A DNA stretch of 64,000 nucleotides, from positions 1,692,501 through 1,756,500 of the forward strand of contig DAJPGA010000001.1 in NCBI GenBank assembly GCA_025992895.1, given 5' to 3'. The translations under genes were made by a program, and so were the position numbers. This stretch comes from Veillonellaceae bacterium. Lineage in GTDB: Bacteria; Bacillota; Negativicutes; Veillonellales; Dialisteraceae. Shown one piece after another: positions 54,285 to 62,359 of this stretch. A model generated the notes under the pieces. It searched no databases, had not been told where the DNA came from, and was given only the letters and a program-made list of their open reading frames with translations. Numbering within the stretch: the stretch's first letter is position 1; each line of letters begins with the position of its first letter.

Positions 54285-54358
54285 TGGAGGCGGCACCCAG
54301 AATCGAACTGGGGATAAAGGTTTTGCAGACCTCTGCCTTACCGCTTGGCTATGCCGCC
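54285..54358 (-). tRNA. tRNA-Cys (anticodon GCA)
   Basis: Acceptor GGCGGCA/TGCCGCC with discriminator U, anticodon loop CTGCAAA, T-arm CCAGTTCGATTCTGG, encoded CCA. Confidence 0.96.
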
Positions 54359-54361
54359 ATA

Positions 54362-54436
54362 TGGAGCGGAAAACGGGACTCGAACCCGCGACCCCAACCT
54401 TGGCAAGGTTGTGCTCTACCACTGAGCTACTTCCGC
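54362..54436 (-). tRNA. tRNA-Gly (anticodon GCC)
   Basis: Acceptor GCGGAAG, anticodon stem CAACC/GGTTG with loop TTGCCAA, T-arm GCGGGTTCGAGTCCCGT, discriminator U, encoded CCA. Confidence 0.96.
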
Positions 54437-54438
54437 GC

Positions 54439-54515
54439 TGGCGACCCGGATCAGATTTGAACTGACGATCTCCGCCGTGACAGGGCGGCATGTTAGACCA
54501 CTACACCACCGGGCC
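54439..54515 (-). tRNA. tRNA-Asp (anticodon GUC)
   Basis: Acceptor GGCCCGG/CCGGGTC, anticodon stem CCGCC/GGCGG with loop CTGTCAC, discriminator G, encoded CCA. The T-loop reads TTCAAAT. First gene of the cluster. Confidence 0.96.
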
Positions 54516-54534
54516 GCACGTAAGTTACTTGAAT

Positions 54535-54563
54535 AGTATACCCATTAATGCTAAATTTGTCAA
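54535..54563 (-). promoter_or_regulatory. Promoter of the tRNA-Asp-Gly-Cys-Leu cluster
   Basis: Minus strand TTGACA, 17-base spacer, TATACT, about 20 bases before tRNA-Asp. Confidence 0.88.
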
Positions 54564-54627
54564 GCGTAATTAAAGAACTCTTTAGGATGCGGTCAAACCG
54601 CTTCATTCAGCGCTTTTCCCCTGCTTT

Positions 54628-54673
54628 TAAAATAAAAATTCCCGGCATCCTGCCATGCAGTCTGCCGGGTAAT
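54628..54673 (-). terminator. Terminator of the LysR/small membrane protein unit
   Basis: CCCGGCA/TGCCGGG stem with a 15-base loop, then AATTTTTATTTT on the minus strand, directly after the small-protein stop. Confidence 0.8.
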
Positions 54674-54674
54674 T

Positions 54675-54980
54675 TTATTGATCCCCCTTGCCGTACATAT
54701 CCCACTGCATTTCCATAATATGGAAACGGTCTTCCGAGCTGTGTTTTTGCAGGTGAAGAATATCCTTCTGCTGTTCCTTGTTTTCTTCCAGCGCTTTTTC
54801 TGCTTCCCAGCGGATATCATTCAATTGATCATCATAGCGGGAGGCTTCTATATTCATCATCCTTGTCTGCAAATCCATAATCAGGACCTGCTGGTAAATC
54901 GTCATTCCCGTCAGGGCGATCAGTGCAAGGTATAAATACTTCTTATCCTTCCAGCCGATTTTAGCTTTCCAATTGCTCAC
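54675..54980 (-). CDS. Small single-pass membrane protein with coiled-coil tail
   Basis: A 101-residue protein. A basic N-terminus (KAKIGWKDKK) is followed by one hydrophobic helix (YLYLALIALTGMTIYQQVLIM, about residues 15-34) and a charged helical tail with heptad-like spacing (residues 38-85). Start is GTG at 54980, with AAGGA 11 bases upstream, 7 bases after the LysR gene stop. I do not recognise the family. By orientation the C-terminal tail should be outside the cytoplasm unless the positive N-terminus is retained inside, which the positive-inside rule favours. Co-transcription suggests a link with the regulator, but this is inference. Confidence 0.6.
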   Translation of the reverse strand: MSNWKAKIGWKDKKYLYLALIALTGMTIYQQVLIMDLQTRMMNIEASRYDDQLNDIRWEAEKALEENKEQQKDILHLQKHSSEDRFHIMEMQWDMYGKGDQ

Positions 54981-54987
54981 GGATACT

Positions 54988-55911
54988 TTATTCCTTTATG
55001 CCTTCATCCAGTTTTGTATCTACATTCAGAAGTGTCAGATGATCCTTAGTGAATTCGATCCACAGGCGGGCTGCTCTGGACAGATAGCGGCCTTTCTTCC
55101 AGATCGCATAAAGATGATGCGTCATGCGCGGTTCTGTCATGACACGGGTGACAACCTTGCTGTCTTCGCTGTTTGCCGGGCAAAGACGGGAAGGAAGGAT
55201 GGCAACGCCAAGTCCGCTCATGACGGTCTGCAGCATCAATTCGCGCTGGCTGGTTTCAAATACAACCTTCGGCGTGAATCCGATTTTCTTGCAGTTGGCA
55301 AGAATGTCGTCATGAAGATTGAAATCATCACGGTAAAGAACGAGCGGATAGTCTGCCAGAAGTTTCATCGGGACTTCCTTGTGTTCTTCCAGCGGATAGC
55401 CCTTTGGCATGACAACGCACATCTCATCTTCAGAAAGGAAGAAAGATTCAAAATCCTTATTCGGGATGGTGCAGATGATGCCTACATCAATGACGCCTTC
55501 CTGAACGGATGATTCAATGACTTTGGAACCATGTTCATACAGTTTGATGGCAATCTGCGGATATGTTTTCTTGAATTCGCCGAGAAGCTTTGCGAATACA
55601 TGGGCATCCGTAATAGGCGGAAGTCCGATCTCGATCGTATCCTGCTTCAGATTGAATTCATTTTCAAAGTCTGATTTCAAATGTTCAAAAACAAACAAGC
55701 AGCGCTTAGCATAGTTTAGGAAGATGGTTCCAGGGGCTGTGATTTCTACAGCCTTCGCATTTCTGATAAAGAGCGTAACCCCCAGCTCTTCTTCGAGTGA
55801 TTTGATCATACGGCTGATTGCAGACTGTGAAATGTGCAAATTTCTGGCCGCCTTGCTGAAGCTCTTCTGCTCCGCCACTTCCATAAAATACTTCAGGTGA
55901 CGATAGTCCAT
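54988..55911 (-). CDS. LysR-family transcriptional regulator
   Basis: A 307-residue LTTR. The winged HTH is at residues 1-60 (MDYRHLKYFMEVAEQKSFSK start; SKAARNLHISQSAISRMIKSLE, quoted as HISQSAISRMIKSLE), followed by a periplasmic-binding-like effector domain. The DNA-binding part resembles the CynR/CidR group. It is divergent from nifJ across a 446-base gap, so nifJ is a possible target, and a candidate promoter (TTGCAA-17-TACAAT) lies about 215 bases upstream of its start. Effector unknown. Confidence 0.85.
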   Translation of the reverse strand: MDYRHLKYFMEVAEQKSFSKAARNLHISQSAISRMIKSLEEELGVTLFIRNAKAVEITAPGTIFLNYAKRCLFVFEHLKSDFENEFNLKQDTIEIGLPPITDAHVFAKLLGEFKKTYPQIAIKLYEHGSKVIESSVQEGVIDVGIICTIPNKDFESFFLSEDEMCVVMPKGYPLEEHKEVPMKLLADYPLVLYRDDFNLHDDILANCKKIGFTPKVVFETSQRELMLQTVMSGLGVAILPSRLCPANSEDSKVVTRVMTEPRMTHHLYAIWKKGRYLSRAARLWIEFTKDHLTLLNVDTKLDEGIKE

Positions 55912-56357
55912 GGCATATTCCTCCTGTTTCCGTATATGCTTTTCTTTATCCTAGGAAAGCAATTGAATGCATGCGCCCGGGGCCAATTCTTCTTGTGGAA
56001 TAATTGAGTTTATCTTATAATAATAATGTATCTACCTTTGCTAGATGCACCCTGAAAAAGCGCAATGTTTTGCATAACTCTGGCTGAGTAAAACGCTGGA
56101 TACCTATGCAAATTTATCATAAAATCATTGTACATAATTTTCAGGGTTCTTGCAAGAGAATCAGCGGCTTGAGGTTGTTTTTCAGAGTATAAATAAGGCA
56201 TGTGTTCACGAATGAGTGAAATGATCCATCATCAGGGCCTTTAAAGCTCTCTTCTGCTTCATCTGCTGCTTCCATTGTGCATATGTCCCTCTTGAGGGCA
56301 TTTTAGGAAAAGTCTGAAAGCCCAGATTTTTCTGTAAAGAAAAAGGAGTGTTTATTT
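55912..56357. other. Divergent lysR/nifJ intergenic region
   Basis: Minus-strand TTGCAA (56150-56155), 17 bases, TACAAT (56127-56132) is a candidate lysR promoter with a leader of about 200 bases. For nifJ I see TATAAA near 56188 but no matching -35. A small hairpin CCCTC/GAGGG lies near 56289. No gene or recognisable RNA is supported; LysR binding sites (T-N11-A palindromes) would be expected here. Confidence 0.4.
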
Positions 56358-59300
56358 GTGAGAAAAGTAAAAACAATGGATGGCAATACAGCTGCTGCGT
56401 ATATTTCCTACGCTTTCACAGAAGTAGCTGCTATTTATCCAATTACCCCTTCTTCTCCGATGGCTGAAGTGGTAGACGAATGGTCCGCACACGGAAAGAA
56501 AAACATTTTCGGCGACACCGTACATGTTGTTGAAATGCAGTCCGAAGGCGGCGCATCCGGCGCATTCCACGGCTCTCTGCAGAGCGGTGCGCTGACTACT
56601 ACCTACACAGCATCGCAGGGCATGCTCCTCATGCTTCCAAACATGTATAAAGTAGCTGGCGAACTTCTTCCGGGCGTTTTCCATATCGCTGCCCGCGCAC
56701 TGGCCAACCATGCTTTGTCCATTTTTGGCGATCATCAGGATGTCATGAGTGCAAGAGCTACCGGCTGCGCTATGCTGGCTGAAGCTAACGCACAGGAAAT
56801 CATGGATCTTTCCGGCGTCGCTCATCTGGCTGCCATCAAAGGCCGCGTTCCTTTCATCAACTTCTTCGATGGTTTCCGTACAAGCCATGAAATCCAGAAG
56901 ATTGAAGTCCTGGATTATGATGAACTGGCTCCTCTCATCGATCAGGAAGCCCTGGCTGATTTCAGAGCAAGAGCTCTGAACCCGAATCACCCGGTCATCC
57001 GCGGCACAGCAGAAAATCCGGATGTCTACTTCCAGCACTGCGAATCCGCAAACCCCTATTACAATGCACTTCCTGACATCGTTCAGGGCTACATGGACAA
57101 GATCAGCGCCATCACCGGCAGAGAATATCACCTCTTTGACTACTACGGTGCTCCGGATGCTGACCGCATCGTCATTGCCATCGGTTCTGTCACGGATATC
57201 TGCAAAGATGTCACAGACGCCCTTAATGCACATGGCGAAAAGGTAGGCGTACTGAACGTCCACCTCTTCCGTCCGTTCTCCGTCAAGCATTTCCTGTCCC
57301 AGATTCCGGATACAGTCAAGAAGATTGCTGTCCTCGACAGAACAAGAGAACCGGGCGCCATCGGCGAACCGCTGTACCTCGACGTTGTCAGCGCCATCGC
57401 TTCTTCCGGCCGTTCCATCAAGGTATGCGGCGGACGTTACGGCCTTGGTTCCAAAGACGTTGTTCCGGAAGACATCATGGCTGTCTATGAACACCTCAAG
57501 GAAGAAACACCGCGCCACAACTTTACACTGTCCATCAACGACGATGTGACAAACCTCTCCCTGGCACCTGTTCCTGTACCGGAAATGCCAAGCAAGCTTG
57601 TATCCTGCAAATTCTGGGGCTTTGGTTCTGACGGCACCGTCGGCGCCAACAAGAGCGCCATCAAGATCATCGGCGACCACACTGACCTCTATGCACAGGG
57701 CTACTTCGCTTATGATTCCAAGAAATCCGGCGGCGTAACAATCTCCCACCTCCGTTTCGGACCTGACCCGATCAGAAGACCATACCTGATCAGCAAAGCA
57801 GACTACATTGCCTGCCACCGTCCATCCTACATTTACAAGTATGACCTTCTCCGCGGACTCAAGCCTGGCGGCATCTTCCTTCTGAACTCCACATGGAGAA
57901 AAGAAGATCTCGACAGAGTCCTCCCGGTCGGCATGAAGAGAAAACTCGCTGCTCTCCACGCAAAATTCTACATCATCGATGCATTTGAAATTGCAAAGGA
58001 AATCGGCCTTGGCGGACGCATCAATATGATCATGCAGTCTGCATTCTTCCATCTGACCCACATCATTCCTGATGAAGACAGCATCAGATACCTGAAGGAA
58101 TCCAACGAACACTCCTACGGCAAGAAGGGCCAGGATGTCGTTGACATGAACAACCGTGCTGTTGATGCAGGCATGCAGGGCATTGTTGAAGTACCGGTTC
58201 CTGAAGAATGGGCTCACGCAACAACCGGCGGCTCCATTGCTAGAGTAGAACGTCCTGATTTCGTAAAGAACGTCTGCGATGTCATGAACCGTCAGGAAGG
58301 CGATGACCTCCCTGTTTCCACCTTCACCGGCATGGAAGACGGCACATTCCCGTCCGGCACCTCCAAGTATGAACGCCCGACCGCTGCTATCAATGTTCCT
58401 GAATGGATTGCTGAAAACTGCATCGAATGCAACCAGTGCGCTATCGTCTGCCCGCATGCAACAATTCGTCCTGTACTCATTACAGAGGAAGAAGCAGAAG
58501 CTGCTCCTGAAGGATTCATCGTCAAGGAATTCAGAGGACCGGTCAAAGGCCTCAAGTTCCGCATCATCATCGATCAGGAAGACTGCTATGGCTGCGGCAT
58601 CTGTGCTAACGTATGCCCGGCTCCGAAGAAAGCTCTTGTGATGAAACCGCTTGATACCCAGATTTCCAAGCAGAATCTCTGGGATTATGCTATGAAGCTT
58701 CCGGAAAGAACGAACCCGATCGGAAAGACAACTGCCAGAGGCACTGCCTTTGAACCGACCTACTTCGAATTCTCCGGCGCTTGCGCAGGATGCGGCGAAA
58801 CACCTTATATCAATATGGTAACCAGACTGTTCGGTGACCGCATGGTCATTGCCAACGCTACAGGCTGCTCCTCCATTTATGGTGCAAGCTCCCCGTCCAT
58901 GCCTTATACAAAGAACCTTCGCGGACAGGGTCCTGCATGGGCTAACTCCCTCTTCGAAGACAACGCTGAATACGGTCTTGGCATGCACCTCGGCGAACAG
59001 AAACTCCGTGACCGCCTTGTTCAGAGAATTACAAATGCTCTTCCTTCCGCAACCGGCGATGTCAAAGAAGCTATGGAAGAATGGCTTGACAAGAAGGATG
59101 TAGGCGCAGGCACACGTCTCCGCGCTGAAACACTTGAAAGCGCTCTGGAAGCAGCAGTCTCCGCTCATCCGGAATACAAGGATCTCCTTGAACTGAAAGA
59201 CCACTTCATCAAGAAGAGCCAGTGGATCTTCGGCGGCGACGGCTGGGCTTATGATATCGGCTTCGGCGGCCTCGATCAGGTTCTTGCGTCCGGCGAAGAC

Positions 59301-59903
59301 GTCAATGTCCTCGTTCTCGATACCGAAGTTTACTCCAACACCGGCGGACAGTCCTCCAAGTCCACACCGGCTGCTGCCATTGCAAAATTTGCAGCTTCCG
59401 GCAAGAAGACAAAGAAGAAAGATCTCGGCATGATCGCTGTTTCCTATGGATACATCTATGTAGCTCAGATTGCTCTTGGCGCTGACATGAACCAGGCATT
59501 CAAGGCTATTGCAGAAGCAGAAGCATATCCGGGACCGTCCCTGATCATTGCATACTCTCCATGCATCAACCACGGCCTGAAAGCCGGAATGGGCATGTCC
59601 TCTGCTGAAGAGAAACGCGCTGTAGAATGCGGTTACTGGTGCAACTGGCGCTACAACCCGACTCTTCTCGAAGAAGGAAAGAATCCGTTCCATCTCGACA
59701 GCCGTGAACCGAAGGGCAACTTCAGAGAATACCTCATGGGAGAAGTTCGTTACTCCTCCCTGGCTAAGCTCTTCCCTGAAGAAGCAGAAGCTCTCTTCGA
59801 AAAGACCGAAAGAGATGCCCTCCAGCGCAGAGAAAACTATGTACGTATCCAGAAGTCCTATGATCTGGAAATCGAAGCTAAAAAAGCTGCTGAGCAGAAA
59901 TAA
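56358..59903 (+). CDS. nifJ: Pyruvate:ferredoxin (flavodoxin) oxidoreductase
   Basis: A 1181-residue homodimeric-type PFOR, full length. Domain I starts TMDGNTAAAYISYAFTEVA with YPITPSSPMAE; a domain with GAxDAD-like YGAPDADRIVIAIGS follows near 260; the two [4Fe-4S] ferredoxin motifs are CIECNQCAIVCP near 687 and CYGCGICANVCP near 742; the proximal-cluster/TPP domain has CAGCGETPY near 810 and the TPP motif GDGWAYDIGFGG-x(21)-N near 960, plus SNTGGQSSKSTP. It oxidises pyruvate to acetyl-CoA, CO2 and reduced ferredoxin. The start is GTG at 56358 with AGGAG 9 bases upstream. Codon use is strongly biased, consistent with very high expression. Confidence 0.97.
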   Translation: MRKVKTMDGNTAAAYISYAFTEVAAIYPITPSSPMAEVVDEWSAHGKKNIFGDTVHVVEMQSEGGASGAFHGSLQSGALTTTYTASQGMLLMLPNMYKVAGELLPGVFHIAARALANHALSIFGDHQDVMSARATGCAMLAEANAQEIMDLSGVAHLAAIKGRVPFINFFDGFRTSHEIQKIEVLDYDELAPLIDQEALADFRARALNPNHPVIRGTAENPDVYFQHCESANPYYNALPDIVQGYMDKISAITGREYHLFDYYGAPDADRIVIAIGSVTDICKDVTDALNAHGEKVGVLNVHLFRPFSVKHFLSQIPDTVKKIAVLDRTREPGAIGEPLYLDVVSAIASSGRSIKVCGGRYGLGSKDVVPEDIMAVYEHLKEETPRHNFTLSINDDVTNLSLAPVPVPEMPSKLVSCKFWGFGSDGTVGANKSAIKIIGDHTDLYAQGYFAYDSKKSGGVTISHLRFGPDPIRRPYLISKADYIACHRPSYIYKYDLLRGLKPGGIFLLNSTWRKEDLDRVLPVGMKRKLAALHAKFYIIDAFEIAKEIGLGGRINMIMQSAFFHLTHIIPDEDSIRYLKESNEHSYGKKGQDVVDMNNRAVDAGMQGIVEVPVPEEWAHATTGGSIARVERPDFVKNVCDVMNRQEGDDLPVSTFTGMEDGTFPSGTSKYERPTAAINVPEWIAENCIECNQCAIVCPHATIRPVLITEEEAEAAPEGFIVKEFRGPVKGLKFRIIIDQEDCYGCGICANVCPAPKKALVMKPLDTQISKQNLWDYAMKLPERTNPIGKTTARGTAFEPTYFEFSGACAGCGETPYINMVTRLFGDRMVIANATGCSSIYGASSPSMPYTKNLRGQGPAWANSLFEDNAEYGLGMHLGEQKLRDRLVQRITNALPSATGDVKEAMEEWLDKKDVGAGTRLRAETLESALEAAVSAHPEYKDLLELKDHFIKKSQWIFGGDGWAYDIGFGGLDQVLASGEDVNVLVLDTEVYSNTGGQSSKSTPAAAIAKFAASGKKTKKKDLGMIAVSYGYIYVAQIALGADMNQAFKAIAEAEAYPGPSLIIAYSPCINHGLKAGMGMSSAEEKRAVECGYWCNWRYNPTLLEEGKNPFHLDSREPKGNFREYLMGEVRYSSLAKLFPEEAEALFEKTERDALQRRENYVRIQKSYDLEIEAKKAAEQK

Positions 59904-59940
59904 GGATTTGAAATCTGCTTCATATGCTTTATAAAGCAAT

Positions 59941-59976
59941 AAAAATCCTGCGGGGTACGGCCCTGCAGGATTTTTT
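59941..59976 (+). terminator. Terminator of nifJ
   Basis: AATCCTGCGGGG/CCCTGCAGGATT stem (59944-59955, 59961-59972; one G-A type mismatch), then TTTTTT. Confidence 0.9.
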
Positions 59977-60099
59977 ATTGTGCCCTTATTCCTGCTATTC
60001 ATTTGCCGCTTTTCTCTCGTTATGTTACGATGAGGATAAGAGAATACAAGGAAGTCATCATTTCGCGATCGCTCATATTTTCCAAAGGAGGCTGTCACG

Positions 60100-60564
60100 A
60101 TGAGTACTGATGCCGTTTCAGAAAAGAAAGGTCTGCTTCATGAATTAAAGGATGGATTTTCCATTGATTTGACAGAGGAAGAATATCTGGCAAAGGAAGC
60201 GGAAATCCGAAAAATTGCAGACAAGCTCACAATCAATATGGATGTATTGAATTTGCTGGAAAAGGATTACAAGCTGCGTCTTCTCGTCCTTTCCATTACA
60301 TCCTATTTCGGATTCAGGGAAGTAACAGGAGAAGAACTTCTTGATGCAGCAAATCTTCAGCCTGCAGAAGGAATCAATCCCATGAAATTCTTCTTCATGA
60401 AGGCAGGATGGGCTCCCTACTATCTGGAATATTCCTTCAGCAAAGACTATCATGTCCCGTTCAACGAGGTCATGGACACGTTTTATGCAGATGTAGAGTT
60501 CTACATGGATATGTCTGAGCATCTGGGCACGGTAAGGATTCCAAACGCTCTGAGGATTGTTTAA
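60100..60564 (+). CDS. Uncharacterised 154-residue protein
   Basis: A soluble, acidic protein with no signal peptide or membrane helix. It has a helical charged N-terminal third (LTEEEYLAKEAEIRKIADKL) and an aromatic-rich middle (MKFFFMKAGWAPYYLEYSF). No cofactor or catalytic motif is recognisable. AAAGGAGG stands 8 bases before the ATG, and both ends are bounded by terminators, so it is a real single-gene unit. It lies 196 bases after nifJ. The family is unknown to me. Confidence 0.7.
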   Translation: MSTDAVSEKKGLLHELKDGFSIDLTEEEYLAKEAEIRKIADKLTINMDVLNLLEKDYKLRLLVLSITSYFGFREVTGEELLDAANLQPAEGINPMKFFFMKAGWAPYYLEYSFSKDYHVPFNEVMDTFYADVEFYMDMSEHLGTVRIPNALRIV

Positions 60565-60567
60565 ATT

Positions 60568-60617
60568 AAAAAGAAGCTGTGACAAAATGTGCACTCATTT
60601 TGCCACAGCTTCTTTTA
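60568..60617. terminator. Bidirectional terminator (long-hairpin repeat, copy B)
   Basis: AGAAGCTGTGACAAAATG pairs with CATTTTGCCACAGCTTCT over about 18 positions, with A and T tracts on both sides. It terminates the 154-residue gene on the plus strand, and its right arm contains the stop codon region of the minus-strand YolD-like gene. Confidence 0.9.
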
Positions 60618-60935
60618 TTTTGCCCTTCCCCAGTCATGAAGTTCCCATATGTCTGAAAAAGAAATCGTTTTGTCATTCACTACGATTTCTTTTTTTATTT
60701 CGTCAACTTTTGACGCAATTCCGCTTTCTTCCTCATAATGATCGTCTTTATAGAAGATGCACCGGATCAGATCTCCCCTGCTCATGCTCCTGATCATCAG
60801 GTCAAGAAAGGCTGCCCTTCTTTCTGATATTTCCTTCTTGGGTTCCTTTATCTTCCTTTTCTTCCTGATCATTTCATCATATCCGCGCAGTCCGTTAAAG
60901 GGAAGAAACTGCACGACTCTTTTCTTATCACTCAT
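60615..60935 (-). CDS. YolD-like family protein
   Basis: A 106-residue protein matching the YolD-like pattern: FLPFNGLRGYDEMIRKKRK near the N-terminus (the family starts with a P-F-L-GL-GYD segment) and a C-terminal beta-rich DEIKKEIVVNDKTISFSDIWEL. YolD-like proteins are encoded beside Y-family polymerases (YqjW/UvrX) in Firmicutes and are thought to act as partners, analogous to UmuD in UmuCD. It starts 9 bases after the polymerase stop, with AGGAGG in between. Confidence 0.88.
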   Translation of the reverse strand: MSDKKRVVQFLPFNGLRGYDEMIRKKRKIKEPKKEISERRAAFLDLMIRSMSRGDLIRCIFYKDDHYEEESGIASKVDEIKKEIVVNDKTISFSDIWELHDWGRAK

Positions 60936-60944
60936 GATGTCCTC

Positions 60945-62186
60945 CTACCAGTCCGTTTCTTGTCTGCTGCATGGCTCCCGGCGCATAATTGAAACCGCGG
61001 AGCAGCGCATTTTCCCAAATTCTCTTTTTACCTGAATCATCACCCGTTCCAGTTCTTTATCTCTGTCCTCCTCCTCACTGCTTCTGAATAAAGACATAAT
61101 CCTTGGCACCTCTTCTGCTTTCCTGACATTTTCCAAGCATAGGTTGACTGTCCTTATCGGGATCCCTTCCCTGACTTTTTCTACATACAGCCGGTCAAAT
61201 GCCGCCCATATATCCTTAGGTATATCCGTAGGTGTTTCCAGTTTTCTGCTGCCTCCGCTTCCTCTCCTTTCATGTCCTGAATATCCGACATGAAGGGATA
61301 TCCCCTCCGCCACCAGATTCTTTTCTAAAAGCTGCTGGATCAGAACCTCTGCCATTTCTCCCGTAAGAAGCCTTGCGCTTTCATAATCATAATCCTTAAA
61401 CAGCACCTGCCCGTTGGAAAGAGACCTGGCAGCCGGCGTGTAACTATGGATATCCGAAATGGTACAGGGTTCTCTCCCATACGCATGATCGATCAGGTAT
61501 TCTGCCCTCTTTCCGAATTCCTTATAGAGAAGCGATTCATTGACTTTCGTGACGCCATACAGATCAAAGATGCCGTATTTAGCCAGTCTTGCCGCCATAT
61601 GCGATCCGATTCCCCAAATATCCGTGATGGGCCTGTGATGCCAGATTTCCTCTTTGAAACTGTCTTCATTAAGGACTGCTGCACGTTCGGTATTATGCTT
61701 TGCCAGGACGTCCATTGCGACCTTTGCCAGAAACATATTACTTCCGATTCCGGCCGAAGAACTGATGCCTGTTTTTACAAAGATAGATTTCATTAAAAAG
61801 AGCGCCATGCTTCGCCCGCTCATACGATACAGGGGAAGGTAGGATGTGACGTCGATGAAGCATTCATCAATGGAATATGCATATATATCTTCCCTTCTGA
61901 AAATTTTCAGATAATTTTCGTAGATATCAGAAGATACCTCCATATACTGCCTCATCCGGGGAAGCGCCGCGATATACTTCATCTCCGGAGGAATTTCAAA
62001 AAGCCGGCAGCGGTTTCTGACTCCTCTCGCCTTCATGGCAGGGCTTACCGCCAGGCAGAGCGCGCCATACCCCCTTCCGGGATCGGCGACAACCAGGTTG
62101 GAAGAAAAGGGATCAAGGCCACGGGCTACGCACTCTACAGAAGCATAAAAGCTCTTCAAATCAATGCATATGTACGTTTTTCTCAT
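60945..62186 (-). CDS. Y-family translesion DNA polymerase (UmuC/UvrX-like)
   Basis: A 413-residue polymerase. The first metal-binding Asp is in CIDLKSFYASVECV at residues 6-19; the second acidic motif is YSIDECFIDVTSY near 100 with catalytic Asp-Glu. An HhH/thumb region follows (DIWGIGSHMAARLAKYGI near 185) and a little-finger domain. It copies damaged DNA. The start at 62186 is chosen from the family N-terminus; the frame extends upstream through the promoter and terminator of livJ. The promoter carries a LexA-like box. Confidence 0.9.
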   Translation of the reverse strand: MRKTYICIDLKSFYASVECVARGLDPFSSNLVVADPGRGYGALCLAVSPAMKARGVRNRCRLFEIPPEMKYIAALPRMRQYMEVSSDIYENYLKIFRREDIYAYSIDECFIDVTSYLPLYRMSGRSMALFLMKSIFVKTGISSSAGIGSNMFLAKVAMDVLAKHNTERAAVLNEDSFKEEIWHHRPITDIWGIGSHMAARLAKYGIFDLYGVTKVNESLLYKEFGKRAEYLIDHAYGREPCTISDIHSYTPAARSLSNGQVLFKDYDYESARLLTGEMAEVLIQQLLEKNLVAEGISLHVGYSGHERRGSGGSRKLETPTDIPKDIWAAFDRLYVEKVREGIPIRTVNLCLENVRKAEEVPRIMSLFRSSEEEDRDKELERVMIQVKREFGKMRCSAVSIMRREPCSRQETDW

Positions 62187-62232
62187 TTCCAGTACCAAAC
62201 TTATTTTCACCAAATAAATATTCTGTCTTTCT

Positions 62233-62261
62233 ATTATAGAATATCGGTTCGGTTCTTTCAA
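62233..62261 (-). promoter_or_regulatory. Promoter of the polymerase/YolD operon with LexA-like box
   Basis: Minus strand TTGAAA, 17-base spacer, TATAAT. The spacer contains CGAACCGATATTC (62239-62251), one mismatch from the Bacillus-type SOS box core GAAC-N4-GTTC. LexA bound here would block polymerase, so SOS induction is likely. Confidence 0.65.
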
Positions 62262-62289
62262 TAGTCCAGTTTTTTTGAAAATTTTCACG

Positions 62290-62320
62290 AAAAAAGCACC
62301 GGAGTGATCCTCCAGTGCTT
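62290..62320 (-). terminator. Terminator of the substrate-binding protein gene
   Basis: AAGCACCGGAG/CTCCAGTGCTT stem (62294-62304, 62310-62320; one mismatch), followed on the minus strand by TTTTTT. Confidence 0.88.
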
Positions 62321-62359
62321 CTTTCATGGATTATTTCAGAAAAGGGAGTTCCTGACCTG

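Noticed and set aside
56352..60098. A 1248-residue open frame antisense to the whole of nifJ
   Set aside because: Its translation is Cys/Ser/Phe-rich without motifs, and it mirrors nifJ codon bias: strong use of a few codons in a highly expressed gene removes stop codons from the opposite frame. It has no family features, while nifJ is certain.
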